A stretch of 64,000 nt of DNA, taken from Pseudomonas sp. FP2309. Lineage in GTDB: Bacteria > Pseudomonadota > Gammaproteobacteria > Pseudomonadales > Pseudomonadaceae. Below the pieces are notes generated by a model. It saw only the letters and a list, made by a program, of their open reading frames with translations. It had not been told where the DNA came from and did no database searches. Shown here piece after piece: positions 54,476 through 63,875 of this stretch (the first letter of the stretch is position 1; each line of letters opens with the position of its first letter). The DNA lies in the NCBI RefSeq assembly GCF_030687575.1, contig NZ_CP117439.1, positions 2,471,501 to 2,535,500 of the forward strand, given 5' to 3'. The translations under genes were made by a program, and so were the position numbers.

Positions 54476-57400
54476 ATGCACCTGCTCAGGACCCAGCCCG
54501 GCGGTTTCGTCGCGGACGACAATATTGCCGACCTTGGCCAAACCCCCGCCGAGCTGGTGATCCTGTGCAGCGGCGATTCCAGCCTGGCGCTGCTGGCCGA
54601 AGCGGCGCAGCAGTTGCCTGAGGATTATCCCAGCCTGCGCCTGGCCAACCCGATGCAGGTGCAGAACCATGCCTCGGTCGACCTGTACGTCGACGAAGTA
54701 CTGTGCCACGCCAAAGTCATCCTGATCTCCCTGCACGGCGGCATTGGCTACTGGCGCTACGGCATCGAGCGTTTGGTCGAGCTGGCCGAGCGCGGCGTCA
54801 CGCTGATCCTGGTGCCGGGGGATGACCGTCCAGACCCGGAGCTCAGCGGCCTGAGCACGGTCAACGCCGAGCAACGCGACCGTCTCTGGCGCTTCCTGCG
54901 CCAGGGCGGCCTGGCCAACGCGCTGGATTTTTACCGCTGCCTGGCCAGTGGTTATCTGGGGCGCGAATACCCGTGGGCCGAGCCGCAAACGCTGCCGCGC
55001 ACCGCGATTTATCACCCCCATTGCGCCAATGCCCGTCTCAATGACTGGCAGAGGGAGTGGCAGGCCGATCATCCCGTGGCGGCGGTGTTGTTCTACCGTT
55101 CCCACTTGCAGGCGGCCAATACCGCTTTTATTGACGTATTCTGCCAACGTTTGCAGGCCGCGGGCCTCAACCCGTTGCCGATCGCGGTGGCCAGCCTTAA
55201 AGAGCCCGGCTGCCTGACGGTGGTCGAGGACCTGCTGGACGAGGTCGGCGCGGCGGTGATCCTCAACACCACCGGGTTTGCCCAGTCCAGCCCGGAAGCC
55301 CCGCATTTGCGTCCGTTTCGCCGCAATATCCCGGTGATCCAGGCCATTTGCGCCCAAGACAACCAGCCCGGCTGGCAGGCCAGCGAACAGGGCCTGGGCC
55401 CGCGCGACCTGGCGATGCACATTGCCTTGCCGGAGCTTGACGGGCGCATCATCAGTCGGCCGATCAGCTTCAAGGACCTGGCCTGGCGCAGCGAGCGCAG
55501 CCAGTCGGATGTGGTGTGCTACCGCGCCGCGCCCGAGCGCATGGATTTTGTCGCCGAGCTGGCACGGCGCTGGGTCGAGCTGGCGCGGGTGCCGAACGCG
55601 GATAAACGCATCGCGCTGGTGCTGGCCAACTACCCGACCCGCGATGGCCGCATCGGCAATGGGGTGGGCCTGGACACCCCGGCGGCGGCGCTGAATATCC
55701 TGCGGGCCCTGCAAGCCGAAGGGTATCCGCTGCCGCACGCGTTACCGGACAGCGGCACGGCCCTGATCCATGAGCTGCTCGGCGGCGTCACCAACGACCT
55801 CGACAGCCTCGACCTGCGCCCCTGCCACCAAAGCCTGGGCCTGGACGACTATGAGGCGATGTTCCAGCGCTTGCCCGAGGCCAATCGCCAGGCCGTGCTG
55901 GAACGCTGGGGGACGCCCCACAACGACCCGATGTGCCGTGACGGCCGCATGATGATCGCCGGCCTGCGCCTGGGCCTGACGTTCGTCGGCATCCAGCCGG
56001 CGCGCGGTTATCAAGTGGACGCCAGCGCGGTGTACCACGACCCGGACCTGGTGCCGCCCCACGGCTACCTGGCGTTCTATTTCTGGTTGCGCCACACCTA
56101 CGGCGCCCACGGCGTGATCCACGTCGGCAAGCATGGCAACCTCGAATGGCTGCCGGGCAAAGGCGTGGGGCTGTCGGAAAACTGCTGGCCCGACGCGCTG
56201 TTGGGCCCGCTGCCGAATATCTACCCGTTTATCGTCAACGACCCGGGCGAGGGCGCCCAGGCCAAGCGGCGTACCCAGGCGGTGATCATCGATCACCTGA
56301 TGCCGCCGCTGACCCGCGCCGAAACCTACGGGCCGCTGCGGGACTTGGAGCTGTTGGCGGACGAGTATTACGAGGCACAACTGCTCGACCCGCGCCGCGC
56401 CCGTGAGCTGCAAAAAGACATTCTCAAGCTGGTGCGCGAAACCCGTATCGACAAGGAGCTGGAGCTGGACGGCGACGCCGACGCGGCGATCTGGCTGCCG
56501 CGCCTGGACACCTACCTGTGCGACCTGAAGGAATCGCAGATCCGCGACGGCTTGCATATCTTTGGCGAGTCGCCCGCCGGCCGCCTGCGCATCGATACCT
56601 TGCTGGCCTTGCTGCGCATCCCGCGTGGCGACGGCCGTGGTCCGCAATCGAGCCTGCTGCGGGTGCTGGCCAAAGCGTTCGCGCTGGGGTTCGATCCGCT
56701 CGACTGCGCCCTGGCCGAGCCCTGGTCAGGGCCGCGTCCGGCGGTGTTGCAGAGTATCGATGCGCAACTGTGGCGCACGGCCGGGGACACCCGAGAGCGC
56801 TTGGAGTTGTATGCGGCACGGTTGATCGAGCAGGCGCTGGAAGGCCCTCTGGAACAGCTGGAAGAGCCCGGCTGGGAAGACGTGAAGGCGGTGATCGAAA
56901 GCCTGCGCATCGTGGTGGCGCCGCGCCTGGATGCCTGCGGCCCGGCGGAAATGCGCGGTTTGCTCGACGCCCTGGGCGGCCGCTTCGTGCCGGCAGGGCC
57001 CAGCGGCGCGCCGAGCCGTGGGCGTCTGGATGTGCTGCCCACGGGGCGCAACTTTTTCAGCGTGGACGTGCGCAACCTGCCCACCACCACGGCCTGGCGC
57101 ATCGGCTTCCAGTCGGCGAACCTGATTCTGGAGCGGCATCTGCAGGATCATGGTGACCACTTGCGTCAACTCGGCCTGTCGGTATGGGGCACCGCGACCA
57201 TGCGTACCGGCGGCGATGACATCGCCCAGGCCATGGCGTTGATGGGCGTGCGTCCGGTGTGGGCCACGGGCAGCCAGCGCGTGGATGACTTTGAGATCCT
57301 GCCCATCAGCCTGCTGGACCGCCCGCGCGTCGACGTGACCTTGCGTGTGTCCGGGTTTTTCCGCGATGCATTCGCCAACCTGATCCGTTTGTTCGACGCG

Positions 57401-58237
57401 GCGGTGCAGGCGGTGGCGGCGCTGGACGAGCCGGACGATATGAACCCGTTGGCAGCCAAGGTGCGCAGTGAGCGCCTGGCCTTGCTCGCCTCCGGCGTGG
57501 ATGTCGACACCGCCGCGAAACAGGCCGGTTGGCGCATCTTCGGCGCCAAGCCCGGTGCCTATGGCGCCGGCGTGCAAGGCGCAATTGACGGGCGCCTGTG
57601 GCAAAGCCGTGAGGACTTGGCGCAGGTCTACCTGAACTGGGGCGGCTACGCCTATGGCGGTTCCGATGAAGGCACCGCCGCCCGTGGCCAATTCGCCAGG
57701 CGCTTGAGCCAGGTGCAGGCCGTATTGCACAACCAGGACAACCGCGAGCATGACCTGCTCGATTCCAACGACTACTACCAATTCCAGGGCGGCATGCTTG
57801 CCGCCGTGGAAACCCTCAGCGGTGACAAGGCGGCCAGCTACCATGGCGACCATAGCCAGCCGGACTTACCAAAGGTTCGCACCTTGAAGGAAGAGCTCAA
57901 CCGGGTAATCCGCTCCCGCGCCGCCAACCCCAAGTGGATCGACGGGGTGAAGCGCCACGGTTACAAAGGCGCGTTCGAAATGGCCGCAACCGTGGACAAC
58001 CTGTTCGCCTTCGACGCCACCACCGGCTTGATCGACGATCATCAATACGCCTTGCTCACCGACGCTTACCTGCTCGACCCGGACACTCGGGCCTTTGTGC
58101 AACAGCACAACCCCGCCGCGTTGCGGGACATGACTGAACGCATGCTGGAAGCCCAGCAGCGTGGCCAATGGCAGGAGCCGGGGGCGTACCGCGAGGCGCT
58201 GGAAAACCTGTTGCTGGATATAGAAGAAGACAGTTGA
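54476..58237 (+). CDS. cobN: cobaltochelatase subunit CobN
   Basis: 1253 aa, the large chelatase subunit that inserts Co2+ into hydrogenobyrinate a,c-diamide using ATP hydrolysed by its partners. Family landmarks: HGGIGYWRYG near the N-terminus, VGKHGNLEWLPGKGVGLSENCWPDA, YPFIVNDPGEGAQAKRRTQAVIIDHLMPP, and a C-terminal GYKGAFEMAATVDNLFAFDATTGLI. It is directly downstream of cobW. The ATPase partners here are encoded by the two following Mg-chelatase-like genes. Confidence 0.94.
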   Translation: MHLLRTQPGGFVADDNIADLGQTPAELVILCSGDSSLALLAEAAQQLPEDYPSLRLANPMQVQNHASVDLYVDEVLCHAKVILISLHGGIGYWRYGIERLVELAERGVTLILVPGDDRPDPELSGLSTVNAEQRDRLWRFLRQGGLANALDFYRCLASGYLGREYPWAEPQTLPRTAIYHPHCANARLNDWQREWQADHPVAAVLFYRSHLQAANTAFIDVFCQRLQAAGLNPLPIAVASLKEPGCLTVVEDLLDEVGAAVILNTTGFAQSSPEAPHLRPFRRNIPVIQAICAQDNQPGWQASEQGLGPRDLAMHIALPELDGRIISRPISFKDLAWRSERSQSDVVCYRAAPERMDFVAELARRWVELARVPNADKRIALVLANYPTRDGRIGNGVGLDTPAAALNILRALQAEGYPLPHALPDSGTALIHELLGGVTNDLDSLDLRPCHQSLGLDDYEAMFQRLPEANRQAVLERWGTPHNDPMCRDGRMMIAGLRLGLTFVGIQPARGYQVDASAVYHDPDLVPPHGYLAFYFWLRHTYGAHGVIHVGKHGNLEWLPGKGVGLSENCWPDALLGPLPNIYPFIVNDPGEGAQAKRRTQAVIIDHLMPPLTRAETYGPLRDLELLADEYYEAQLLDPRRARELQKDILKLVRETRIDKELELDGDADAAIWLPRLDTYLCDLKESQIRDGLHIFGESPAGRLRIDTLLALLRIPRGDGRGPQSSLLRVLAKAFALGFDPLDCALAEPWSGPRPAVLQSIDAQLWRTAGDTRERLELYAARLIEQALEGPLEQLEEPGWEDVKAVIESLRIVVAPRLDACGPAEMRGLLDALGGRFVPAGPSGAPSRGRLDVLPTGRNFFSVDVRNLPTTTAWRIGFQSANLILERHLQDHGDHLRQLGLSVWGTATMRTGGDDIAQAMALMGVRPVWATGSQRVDDFEILPISLLDRPRVDVTLRVSGFFRDAFANLIRLFDAAVQAVAALDEPDDMNPLAAKVRSERLALLASGVDVDTAAKQAGWRIFGAKPGAYGAGVQGAIDGRLWQSREDLAQVYLNWGGYAYGGSDEGTAARGQFARRLSQVQAVLHNQDNREHDLLDSNDYYQFQGGMLAAVETLSGDKAASYHGDHSQPDLPKVRTLKEELNRVIRSRAANPKWIDGVKRHGYKGAFEMAATVDNLFAFDATTGLIDDHQYALLTDAYLLDPDTRAFVQQHNPAALRDMTERMLEAQQRGQWQEPGAYREALENLLLDIEEDS

Positions 58238-58377
58238 GACGGCGATGCCGGGCCCGCTCACCACAAAAACGGGCCGGGTGCCTGCTTCAGGCCTGTTACG
58301 TACAAAAGGTGTGCTCATGACACAAGGCCCACTCATCCAGGATGTTTGCCTGTATTGCAGAATTAAAGAGAGCTCGG

Positions 58378-59382
58378 ATGACTGATATTCCCCACTTCCC
58401 GCTGTCCGCCGTGGTCGGCGCCGACGCGTTGAAACTGGCGCTGTGCCTGACCGCCATCGACCCAAAGATCGGCGGCGTGCTGATCGAAGGTCCGCGCGGC
58501 ATGGCCAAGTCCACCCTGGCCCGTGGCCTGGCCGACCTGTTGGCCAGCGGGCAGTTTGTCACGCTGCCCTTGGGCGCCACCGAAGAGCGCCTGGTCGGCA
58601 CCCTTGATCTGGACGCGGCGCTGAGTGAAGGCCGCGCGCAGTTTTCGCCTGGGGTACTGGCCAAGGCCGATGGCGGCGTGCTGTACGTCGACGAGGTCAA
58701 TTTGCTCGCCGATCACTTGGTGGACCTGTTGCTCGACGTGGCCGCCAGTGGCACCAACCTGATTGAGCGGGACGGTATCTCCCATCGGCATTCAGCGCGT
58801 TTTGTGCTGATCGGCACGATGAACCCGGAGGAGGGCGAGTTACGCCCGCAGTTGCTCGACCGCTTCGGTTTTAATGTGGCCCTGAGTGGGCAAACCTTGC
58901 CGGCCGAGCGCGGGCAGATCATCCGCCGACGCCTGGATTTCGACAGCGATCCGCAAGCGTTCTGCGCGCAGTGGGCAGCCGCACAAACCGCGTTGCGTGA
59001 GCGCTGCACGGCGGCGCGGGCGCGGCTCGAGCGGATTGCCCTGGATGACCGGGCGCTGGCGCAGATCACCGAGCGCTGCTTTGCCGCCGGCGTCGACGGG
59101 CTGCGGGCCGACCTCGTCTGGCTGCGCGGGGCCAGAGCCCATGCGGCGTGGCGTGGCGCGGATGAAATCGCGGAGGAAGACATCGAAGCCGTGGCCGAAT
59201 TTGCGTTGCGTCATCGTCGCCAGGATTCGTCGCCACCGGCCAGCCCGCCGGATCAGGGCCAGCGCCCGCAACCGCAACCCTCCGACACCTCACCCGGCCA
59301 GGGCCAGTGGGGCGACATGCCCGCGCCGCCCCTGCCTACAGGGGCGCGCCGCGAGGTGCCCACCTGGCCAAAAAAGCCCTAG
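58378..59382 (+). CDS. ChlI/BchI-like AAA+ ATPase, probable cobaltochelatase motor subunit
   Basis: 334 aa. Walker A GPRGMAKST (residues 38-46), Walker B VLYVDEVNLL (Asp105-Glu106), and the MNPEEGELRPQLLDRFG sensor segment, all as in magnesium-chelatase subunit I. A Pro/Gln-rich tail (residues about 285-334) replaces the usual C-terminus. Between it and cobN lie 140 bp. Probably replaces CobS. Start at 58378 just after AGAGAGCTCGG; an upstream ATG at 58342 is less likely. Confidence 0.88.
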   Translation: MTDIPHFPLSAVVGADALKLALCLTAIDPKIGGVLIEGPRGMAKSTLARGLADLLASGQFVTLPLGATEERLVGTLDLDAALSEGRAQFSPGVLAKADGGVLYVDEVNLLADHLVDLLLDVAASGTNLIERDGISHRHSARFVLIGTMNPEEGELRPQLLDRFGFNVALSGQTLPAERGQIIRRRLDFDSDPQAFCAQWAAAQTALRERCTAARARLERIALDDRALAQITERCFAAGVDGLRADLVWLRGARAHAAWRGADEIAEEDIEAVAEFALRHRRQDSSPPASPPDQGQRPQPQPSDTSPGQGQWGDMPAPPLPTGARREVPTWPKKP

Positions 59383-60071
59383 GCATTCGTCCCCGACCCG
59401 ACGCGGCGGCGGATGCCCGGCCCCAGGCGGGGCGATTGGACAGAGGCAGGCAAGGCAAGGCTCGCAGCGTACAACAGGGTTCGATCAATTGGCCGGGCAC
59501 CCTGCTTGGAGGGCGGCCGCGCTGCCGCGAGGATCTGCGGTTTCACCTGCGCAGTCGTTCGGAGCATCAGTTATGGCTGGTGATTGTCGACGCCTCCGCG
59601 TCCACGCGACGACATCGTGCCCTGACCGATGCCAAGGGCCTGCTGGCCCAGCTGTTTGACGACGCTTATCGGCAACGGGCGCGCATGGCGCTGTTGACCG
59701 CCAGCGGCCAATCGCCCGCCTGGCAGGTGCAAGGGCTCAAGGCGGCGAAAGGCTTGACGGGTTGGCTGGCGCAGTTGGGGGCGGGTGGCGGGACGCCCTT
59801 GCTGGCGGCCTTGACCCAGGCGCAGCAGTGGCTGGCGGCGCGGCGAAAGCGTTTTCCGGCCGAGCAACAGAAGGTGCTGGTCATTACCGACGGGCGACTC
59901 AAGCACATCAACGGCTTGCCGGCGCTGGACTGTGCGGGGGTGCTGGTGGATATCGAGCGGGGCCCGATCCGGTTGGGGCGGGCGCAAGCGCTGGCGGTTG
60001 GGTTGCAGTTGGACTATCGGCATATCGACAGCTTCCAGGGCCAGGGCGAGATCGGGAAGCGTCCTCCTTAA
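59307..60071 (+). CDS. VWA-domain ChlD-like protein, probable cobaltochelatase partner
   Basis: Up to 254 aa from a GTG at 59307, which overlaps the end of the ATPase gene by 76 bp in another frame; a start further in is possible, and no ATG or clear ribosome-binding site settles it. The VWA domain is clear: LVIVDASAST (MIDAS DxSxS), GAGGGTPLLAALT and VLVITDGRLKHINGL. It corresponds to the C-terminal half of ChlD without its AAA+ half. Likely to replace CobT in the CobN complex. Confidence 0.75.
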   Translation: MGRHARAAPAYRGAPRGAHLAKKALGIRPRPDAAADARPQAGRLDRGRQGKARSVQQGSINWPGTLLGGRPRCREDLRFHLRSRSEHQLWLVIVDASASTRRHRALTDAKGLLAQLFDDAYRQRARMALLTASGQSPAWQVQGLKAAKGLTGWLAQLGAGGGTPLLAALTQAQQWLAARRKRFPAEQQKVLVITDGRLKHINGLPALDCAGVLVDIERGPIRLGRAQALAVGLQLDYRHIDSFQGQGEIGKRPP

Positions 60072-60148
60072 AAAGTCGAATCTTCCGACATTAATCACCG
60101 ATAACCAATCTTTACTCTTTGGGCTTTCGCAGCTCAGGGATTGGAGAC

Positions 60149-62551
60149 ATGGCTTCCAGCGTTTCACCAAGCGTTTTTTTCGACCATACCCGCCACATTT
60201 TGTGGGTCCGCAACCTGGCGGCCCAGCTCGATGTCCTGGCCTTCGACGGCCAGGAGCACCTGAGTCAGCCGTTCCTTTATCGGGTGGAGTTCACCAGCAC
60301 CGAACGTGACCTGGCCGCCGACAGCCTGCTCGGCCAGGACGCCAGTTTCAGTCTGCACGCCGCGCCCCGAACGCTGCCGCTGTTTAGCCTGAACCCGCCG
60401 CCCATCAAACCGCTGCGTACGCTGTATGGCGTGGTCACGGGCTTCAAACGCCTGTCCGGGTCCAACGACCAGGCTGTCTACGAGATTACCTTGCAGCCAC
60501 GTCTGGCCCTGCTCGACCGTGGCCGGCAGTTCCGTATCTACCAGCATCAGTCGGTGCCTGAAATCGTCGAGAGCATTCTGCGCGGTCGTCACGACCTGGA
60601 AGGCCAGGACTTTTTCTTCAGATTGGCATGCGAACACCCCAAGCGTGAACAGGTCATGCAATACGGTGAAAGTGACCTGAAATTCATCGCTCGCCTGCTC
60701 GCTGATGTCGGCATCTGGTACCGCTTCACCAGCGACGAGCGCCTGCGCATCGACGTCGTCGAGTTTTGCGACAGTCAAATCTTCTATGAATTCGACATCA
60801 AGCTGCCGTATCGCCCGCAATCCGGGCTGGGCAGCAGCGGCGAGGATGGGGTATGGGCGCTGCAGTCCAACCATCAGGTGGTGGAGCAGCAGGTGCATGT
60901 GCGCACTTACCACCACCGGCATGCCAACGCTTACCTGAGCGCCGAGGTCGACCAGACCCGTGGCGCGACCACCACCTACGGCGAGGCCTACCACTACGCC
61001 GAACCCTACACGGCCCTGGGTGACCCAATCGATCAGCACGAAGACCTGCAAGGTGGATGCGGCTATTTCTACGCACGCCTGAGCCACGAACGCTACCTCA
61101 ATGAGCAGACGCAACTCAGCGGCGTGAGCAGCAGCGCCACCCTGGCGCCGGGCCAGGTGCTCACCATCACCGGCGGCGCCCCCCAGGCGTTTAGCCCTCG
61201 CGTTGTGATCACGGGCCTTAAAACCAAAGCCGCCCGCGACCGCAGTTTCGTCGCCAGTTTTACCGGCATGCCCTATTCGGAGACCGTGTGCTTTCGTCCG
61301 CAAGTGGAGCAAAAGCCGCAAATCGCCGGGACTGTACCGGCCCGTGTCAGCAGCCCGGAGGCCAATGACCCCTACGGCCACATCGACCTCGAAGGCCGCT
61401 ACAAGGTCCATTTTCTGTTCGATCGCGATAGCTGGAAGGCCGGTGAAGAAAGCGTGTGGCTACGCCTGGCGCGGCCCTACGCCGGCGACACCCACGGCCT
61501 GCATTTACCGCTGCTGGCCGGCACCGAAGTGGCGGTGGCCTTCGAACAGGGCGACCCGGACCGCCCCTACATCGCCCATGCCCTGCACGACAGTGAGCAC
61601 CCCGATCACGTCACCCTGCGCAACTACAAACGCAATGTGCTGCGCACGCCGGCCAATAACAAACTGCGCATGGATGACACGCGCGGGCAGGAGCACGTGA
61701 AGCTGAGTACCGAGCACAGTGGCAAGAGCCAGCTCAATCTTGGGCATCTGGTGGATGCCGGACGCGAAAAGCGTGGTGAAGGTTTCGAGCTGCGCACCGA
61801 TGGTTGGGGAGCGATTCGTGGTGGCAAGGGTTTGTTTATCAGTGCCGATGAGCAGGCGATGGCTTCGGATAACATGCTGGCCATGGCACCTGCCTCAGGG
61901 GAGGTGGCAGATGCAAAGCAGCAAATCGCCGACTGGCAGGAAATCGCCCAGGCTCACCATAGTCATCAGCCGGCAATCGAGGGTTTGCAGCAGTTTCAGG
62001 ACAGTGCCAAGGACCTCAGCGCCTCGGCCATGCTGCTCAGTGCGCCCGAGGGCATTGGTGCGGTGACACCGGCCAGTATGCTGCTCAAAAGCGGCAAGTC
62101 GCTGTACGTGCAAAGCAGCGATGAGATCAACCTGGCCGCCGCCCAGCGCCTGTCGGTCCATGCAAACGAAGCCATCTCCCTATTGGCCCAGCAAGAAGGC
62201 ATGCGCCTGGTTTCCGGCAAGGGCCCCCTGGAGATCGAATCCCACGGCGACGTGATGAAGCTGATTGCCCAACAGGACATCACTCAACAGTCGGTACAGG
62301 GCCATCTGCAACTGACGGCCAAAAATGGCATCACCCTGGGCTGTGGAGGTGCCTATATCCGGCTTACGCCGCAAGGCGATATCCATATTCATGGCCCGGG
62401 TTTGCTCAGTCTCAAGGGCAAACATCGTTTGAATCCGGGGACCAGTGAGCAATTTCCGTTGCCGGAGTTGCCCGGCTCGGTTTGCAAGGAATGCCTGAGG
62501 AAGGCGCAGGCCACCGGACAAGGCTTCGTTCCCAGGGAGGTGCAAGCATGA
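60149..62551 (+). CDS. vgrG: type VI secretion system tip protein VgrG
   Basis: 800 aa. The N-terminal gp27-like part (FDGQEHLSQPFLYRVEFTS, residues about 1-370), the gp5-like OB-fold and beta-helix region (PYGHIDLEGRYKVHFLFDRDSW; LARPYAGDTHGLHLPLLAGTEVAVAFEQGDPDRPYIAHALHD in pattern), and a C-terminal DUF2345 extension (about 600-780, GGKGLFISADEQ and later GAYIRLTPQGDIHIHGPGLLSLKG) are all visible. It ends in a Cys-containing tail (VCKECLRKA) of about 25 residues. It sits at the tip of the T6SS tube and carries cargo effectors. The stop overlaps the adaptor start (ATGA). Confidence 0.93.
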   Translation: MASSVSPSVFFDHTRHILWVRNLAAQLDVLAFDGQEHLSQPFLYRVEFTSTERDLAADSLLGQDASFSLHAAPRTLPLFSLNPPPIKPLRTLYGVVTGFKRLSGSNDQAVYEITLQPRLALLDRGRQFRIYQHQSVPEIVESILRGRHDLEGQDFFFRLACEHPKREQVMQYGESDLKFIARLLADVGIWYRFTSDERLRIDVVEFCDSQIFYEFDIKLPYRPQSGLGSSGEDGVWALQSNHQVVEQQVHVRTYHHRHANAYLSAEVDQTRGATTTYGEAYHYAEPYTALGDPIDQHEDLQGGCGYFYARLSHERYLNEQTQLSGVSSSATLAPGQVLTITGGAPQAFSPRVVITGLKTKAARDRSFVASFTGMPYSETVCFRPQVEQKPQIAGTVPARVSSPEANDPYGHIDLEGRYKVHFLFDRDSWKAGEESVWLRLARPYAGDTHGLHLPLLAGTEVAVAFEQGDPDRPYIAHALHDSEHPDHVTLRNYKRNVLRTPANNKLRMDDTRGQEHVKLSTEHSGKSQLNLGHLVDAGREKRGEGFELRTDGWGAIRGGKGLFISADEQAMASDNMLAMAPASGEVADAKQQIADWQEIAQAHHSHQPAIEGLQQFQDSAKDLSASAMLLSAPEGIGAVTPASMLLKSGKSLYVQSSDEINLAAAQRLSVHANEAISLLAQQEGMRLVSGKGPLEIESHGDVMKLIAQQDITQQSVQGHLQLTAKNGITLGCGGAYIRLTPQGDIHIHGPGLLSLKGKHRLNPGTSEQFPLPELPGSVCKECLRKAQATGQGFVPREVQA

Positions 62552-63348
62552 GTGCGGCTCCTTGCGATACCTGGATAGAACTGCTGGAAGTCTCCTGCGC
62601 AGAAGTGTCCGTCACCTGCCTGGATATCATCATCGATCAGGCCGGCAGCGAGTCTCCTTTATTGCCCAGCGTACTTGGCGTGGAGCCTGCACTGCCTTGG
62701 CACTCGTTATTTACCGGCTTGCCTGAGGCCGCCGCCAGCGAGCTGGCGCCGTTGCTGGTGCGTGTCGACCTGGCGCAACCCCTGCAACGCCAGTGGCTTC
62801 TCGGGCTGGCGCAAGCGCTGAAGGGGCGCTCCCAGCTGCTGGTGCTGGCCTCCTTCTGGCCTTTCCAGGAATTGGCCGAACACCTGGGGCAATGCCTGGA
62901 AGTGCGCAATGGTGGGCACCTGGGCTTGCTGCGTTACTACGACCCGCGTGTTTTCCCGTTGCTGTTCAGCCATGTACTTGAACCCGAGCAGCAACACCGG
63001 TTGCTGTGTCCTGCTGTGTTCTGGAGTTGGCTGGATCGCGACGGCATTCCCAGGCAGCTCAAGGGGAGGGTCGATGCGCTGGAGCTGCCGGAGGACCTTG
63101 CACCGATTGAACTCAGCGATAAACAACTGGAAACGCTGTGCTGCGCCAGTGACGCCACGACAGCCATGGTGAGCCTGGCCGATGCACTGCCGCCTGAGTG
63201 GAGCGCCGAGCAGCACTTTCAAGCGTGCTACGCCGCCATGCTCGACGCCACCCATGTGGGGTTGTTGCTGGCGCCCGAGCGTCAAGCCCACACCCTCGAC
63301 AGGTTGCGCACCCTTTGCGCGCCACACCCCAGCGAAGACAGGACATGA
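62548..63348 (+). CDS. DUF4123 T6SS effector adaptor
   Basis: 266 aa. The hydrophobic central segment and the motif HLGLLRYYDPRVFPLLFSHVLEPEQ are the DUF4123 signature. DUF4123 proteins (Tap/TEC) load a specific effector onto its VgrG without being secreted. ATG overlaps the vgrG stop and its stop overlaps the next ATG. Its position immediately after vgrG implies that the effector is in the same cassette, probably the gene cut by the window end. Confidence 0.9.
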   Translation: MSAAPCDTWIELLEVSCAEVSVTCLDIIIDQAGSESPLLPSVLGVEPALPWHSLFTGLPEAAASELAPLLVRVDLAQPLQRQWLLGLAQALKGRSQLLVLASFWPFQELAEHLGQCLEVRNGGHLGLLRYYDPRVFPLLFSHVLEPEQQHRLLCPAVFWSWLDRDGIPRQLKGRVDALELPEDLAPIELSDKQLETLCCASDATTAMVSLADALPPEWSAEQHFQACYAAMLDATHVGLLLAPERQAHTLDRLRTLCAPHPSEDRT

Positions 63349-63875
63349 ACGGTATGTACAGATCCAGGGACGGCAGACCTCGCCTTGCCATGCTCGGTGC
63401 TTTGGCGGGCGCTTTGTGTGCGCAAAACGGTTTGGCCAGCACGCTCGAGGCGATCAATCACACCCACTGGGCGATCAACCGATTCAGTGTCGATGGCCGC
63501 TCAGGCATCGACATCATTGGTCCGTATCAGGGCGGTGGGGGCGGCTGCTGTTATGTCGCCCCGGCGCGTTGGCGGCCGGGGATGACGGTGCGTGTTGATT
63601 GGGAGAGTGGGGCGGGTAGTTCAGCTGGATTTCCAGGCTTCGCGGATCGGGAAAAATACTATGCGTGGATCGAAAAGATCGACTCCCAAAAACGCCAACT
63701 CACCAAAATAGTCCCTGTTCCCGACTACACAGGCCAGAAAGTCTGCGGCCTCACCGTTCACTTCCTGCCCTGCGATGACATCCAGGTCACCACCTCCTGC
63801 TACGCCTACGGCAGTCCCGAATACCCGATCAAAACCCCTCTGCAGTTGCCGGAGCCTCAGTCATGTCCGAAATGA
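63345..63875 (+). CDS. DUF3304 exported protein, candidate T6SS immunity factor
   Basis: 176 aa. Signal peptide (residues about 1-32, hydrophobic core LAMLGALAGALCAQNGLA). The mature start (LEAINHTHWAINRFSVDG) and GGGGGCCYVAPARWRPGMTV are the DUF3304 signature. It is translationally coupled to the adaptor upstream (ATGA) and overlaps the next gene by 13 bp. A periplasmic protein in such a cassette usually neutralises an envelope-acting effector; that role is inferred, not shown. Confidence 0.75.
   Translation: MNGMYRSRDGRPRLAMLGALAGALCAQNGLASTLEAINHTHWAINRFSVDGRSGIDIIGPYQGGGGGCCYVAPARWRPGMTVRVDWESGAGSSAGFPGFADREKYYAWIEKIDSQKRQLTKIVPVPDYTGQKVCGLTVHFLPCDDIQVTTSCYAYGSPEYPIKTPLQLPEPQSCPK

Noticed and set aside
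53315..55738. An 807-aa open frame on the minus strand
   Set aside because: Antisense to cobW and cobN, both of which have intact family motifs.
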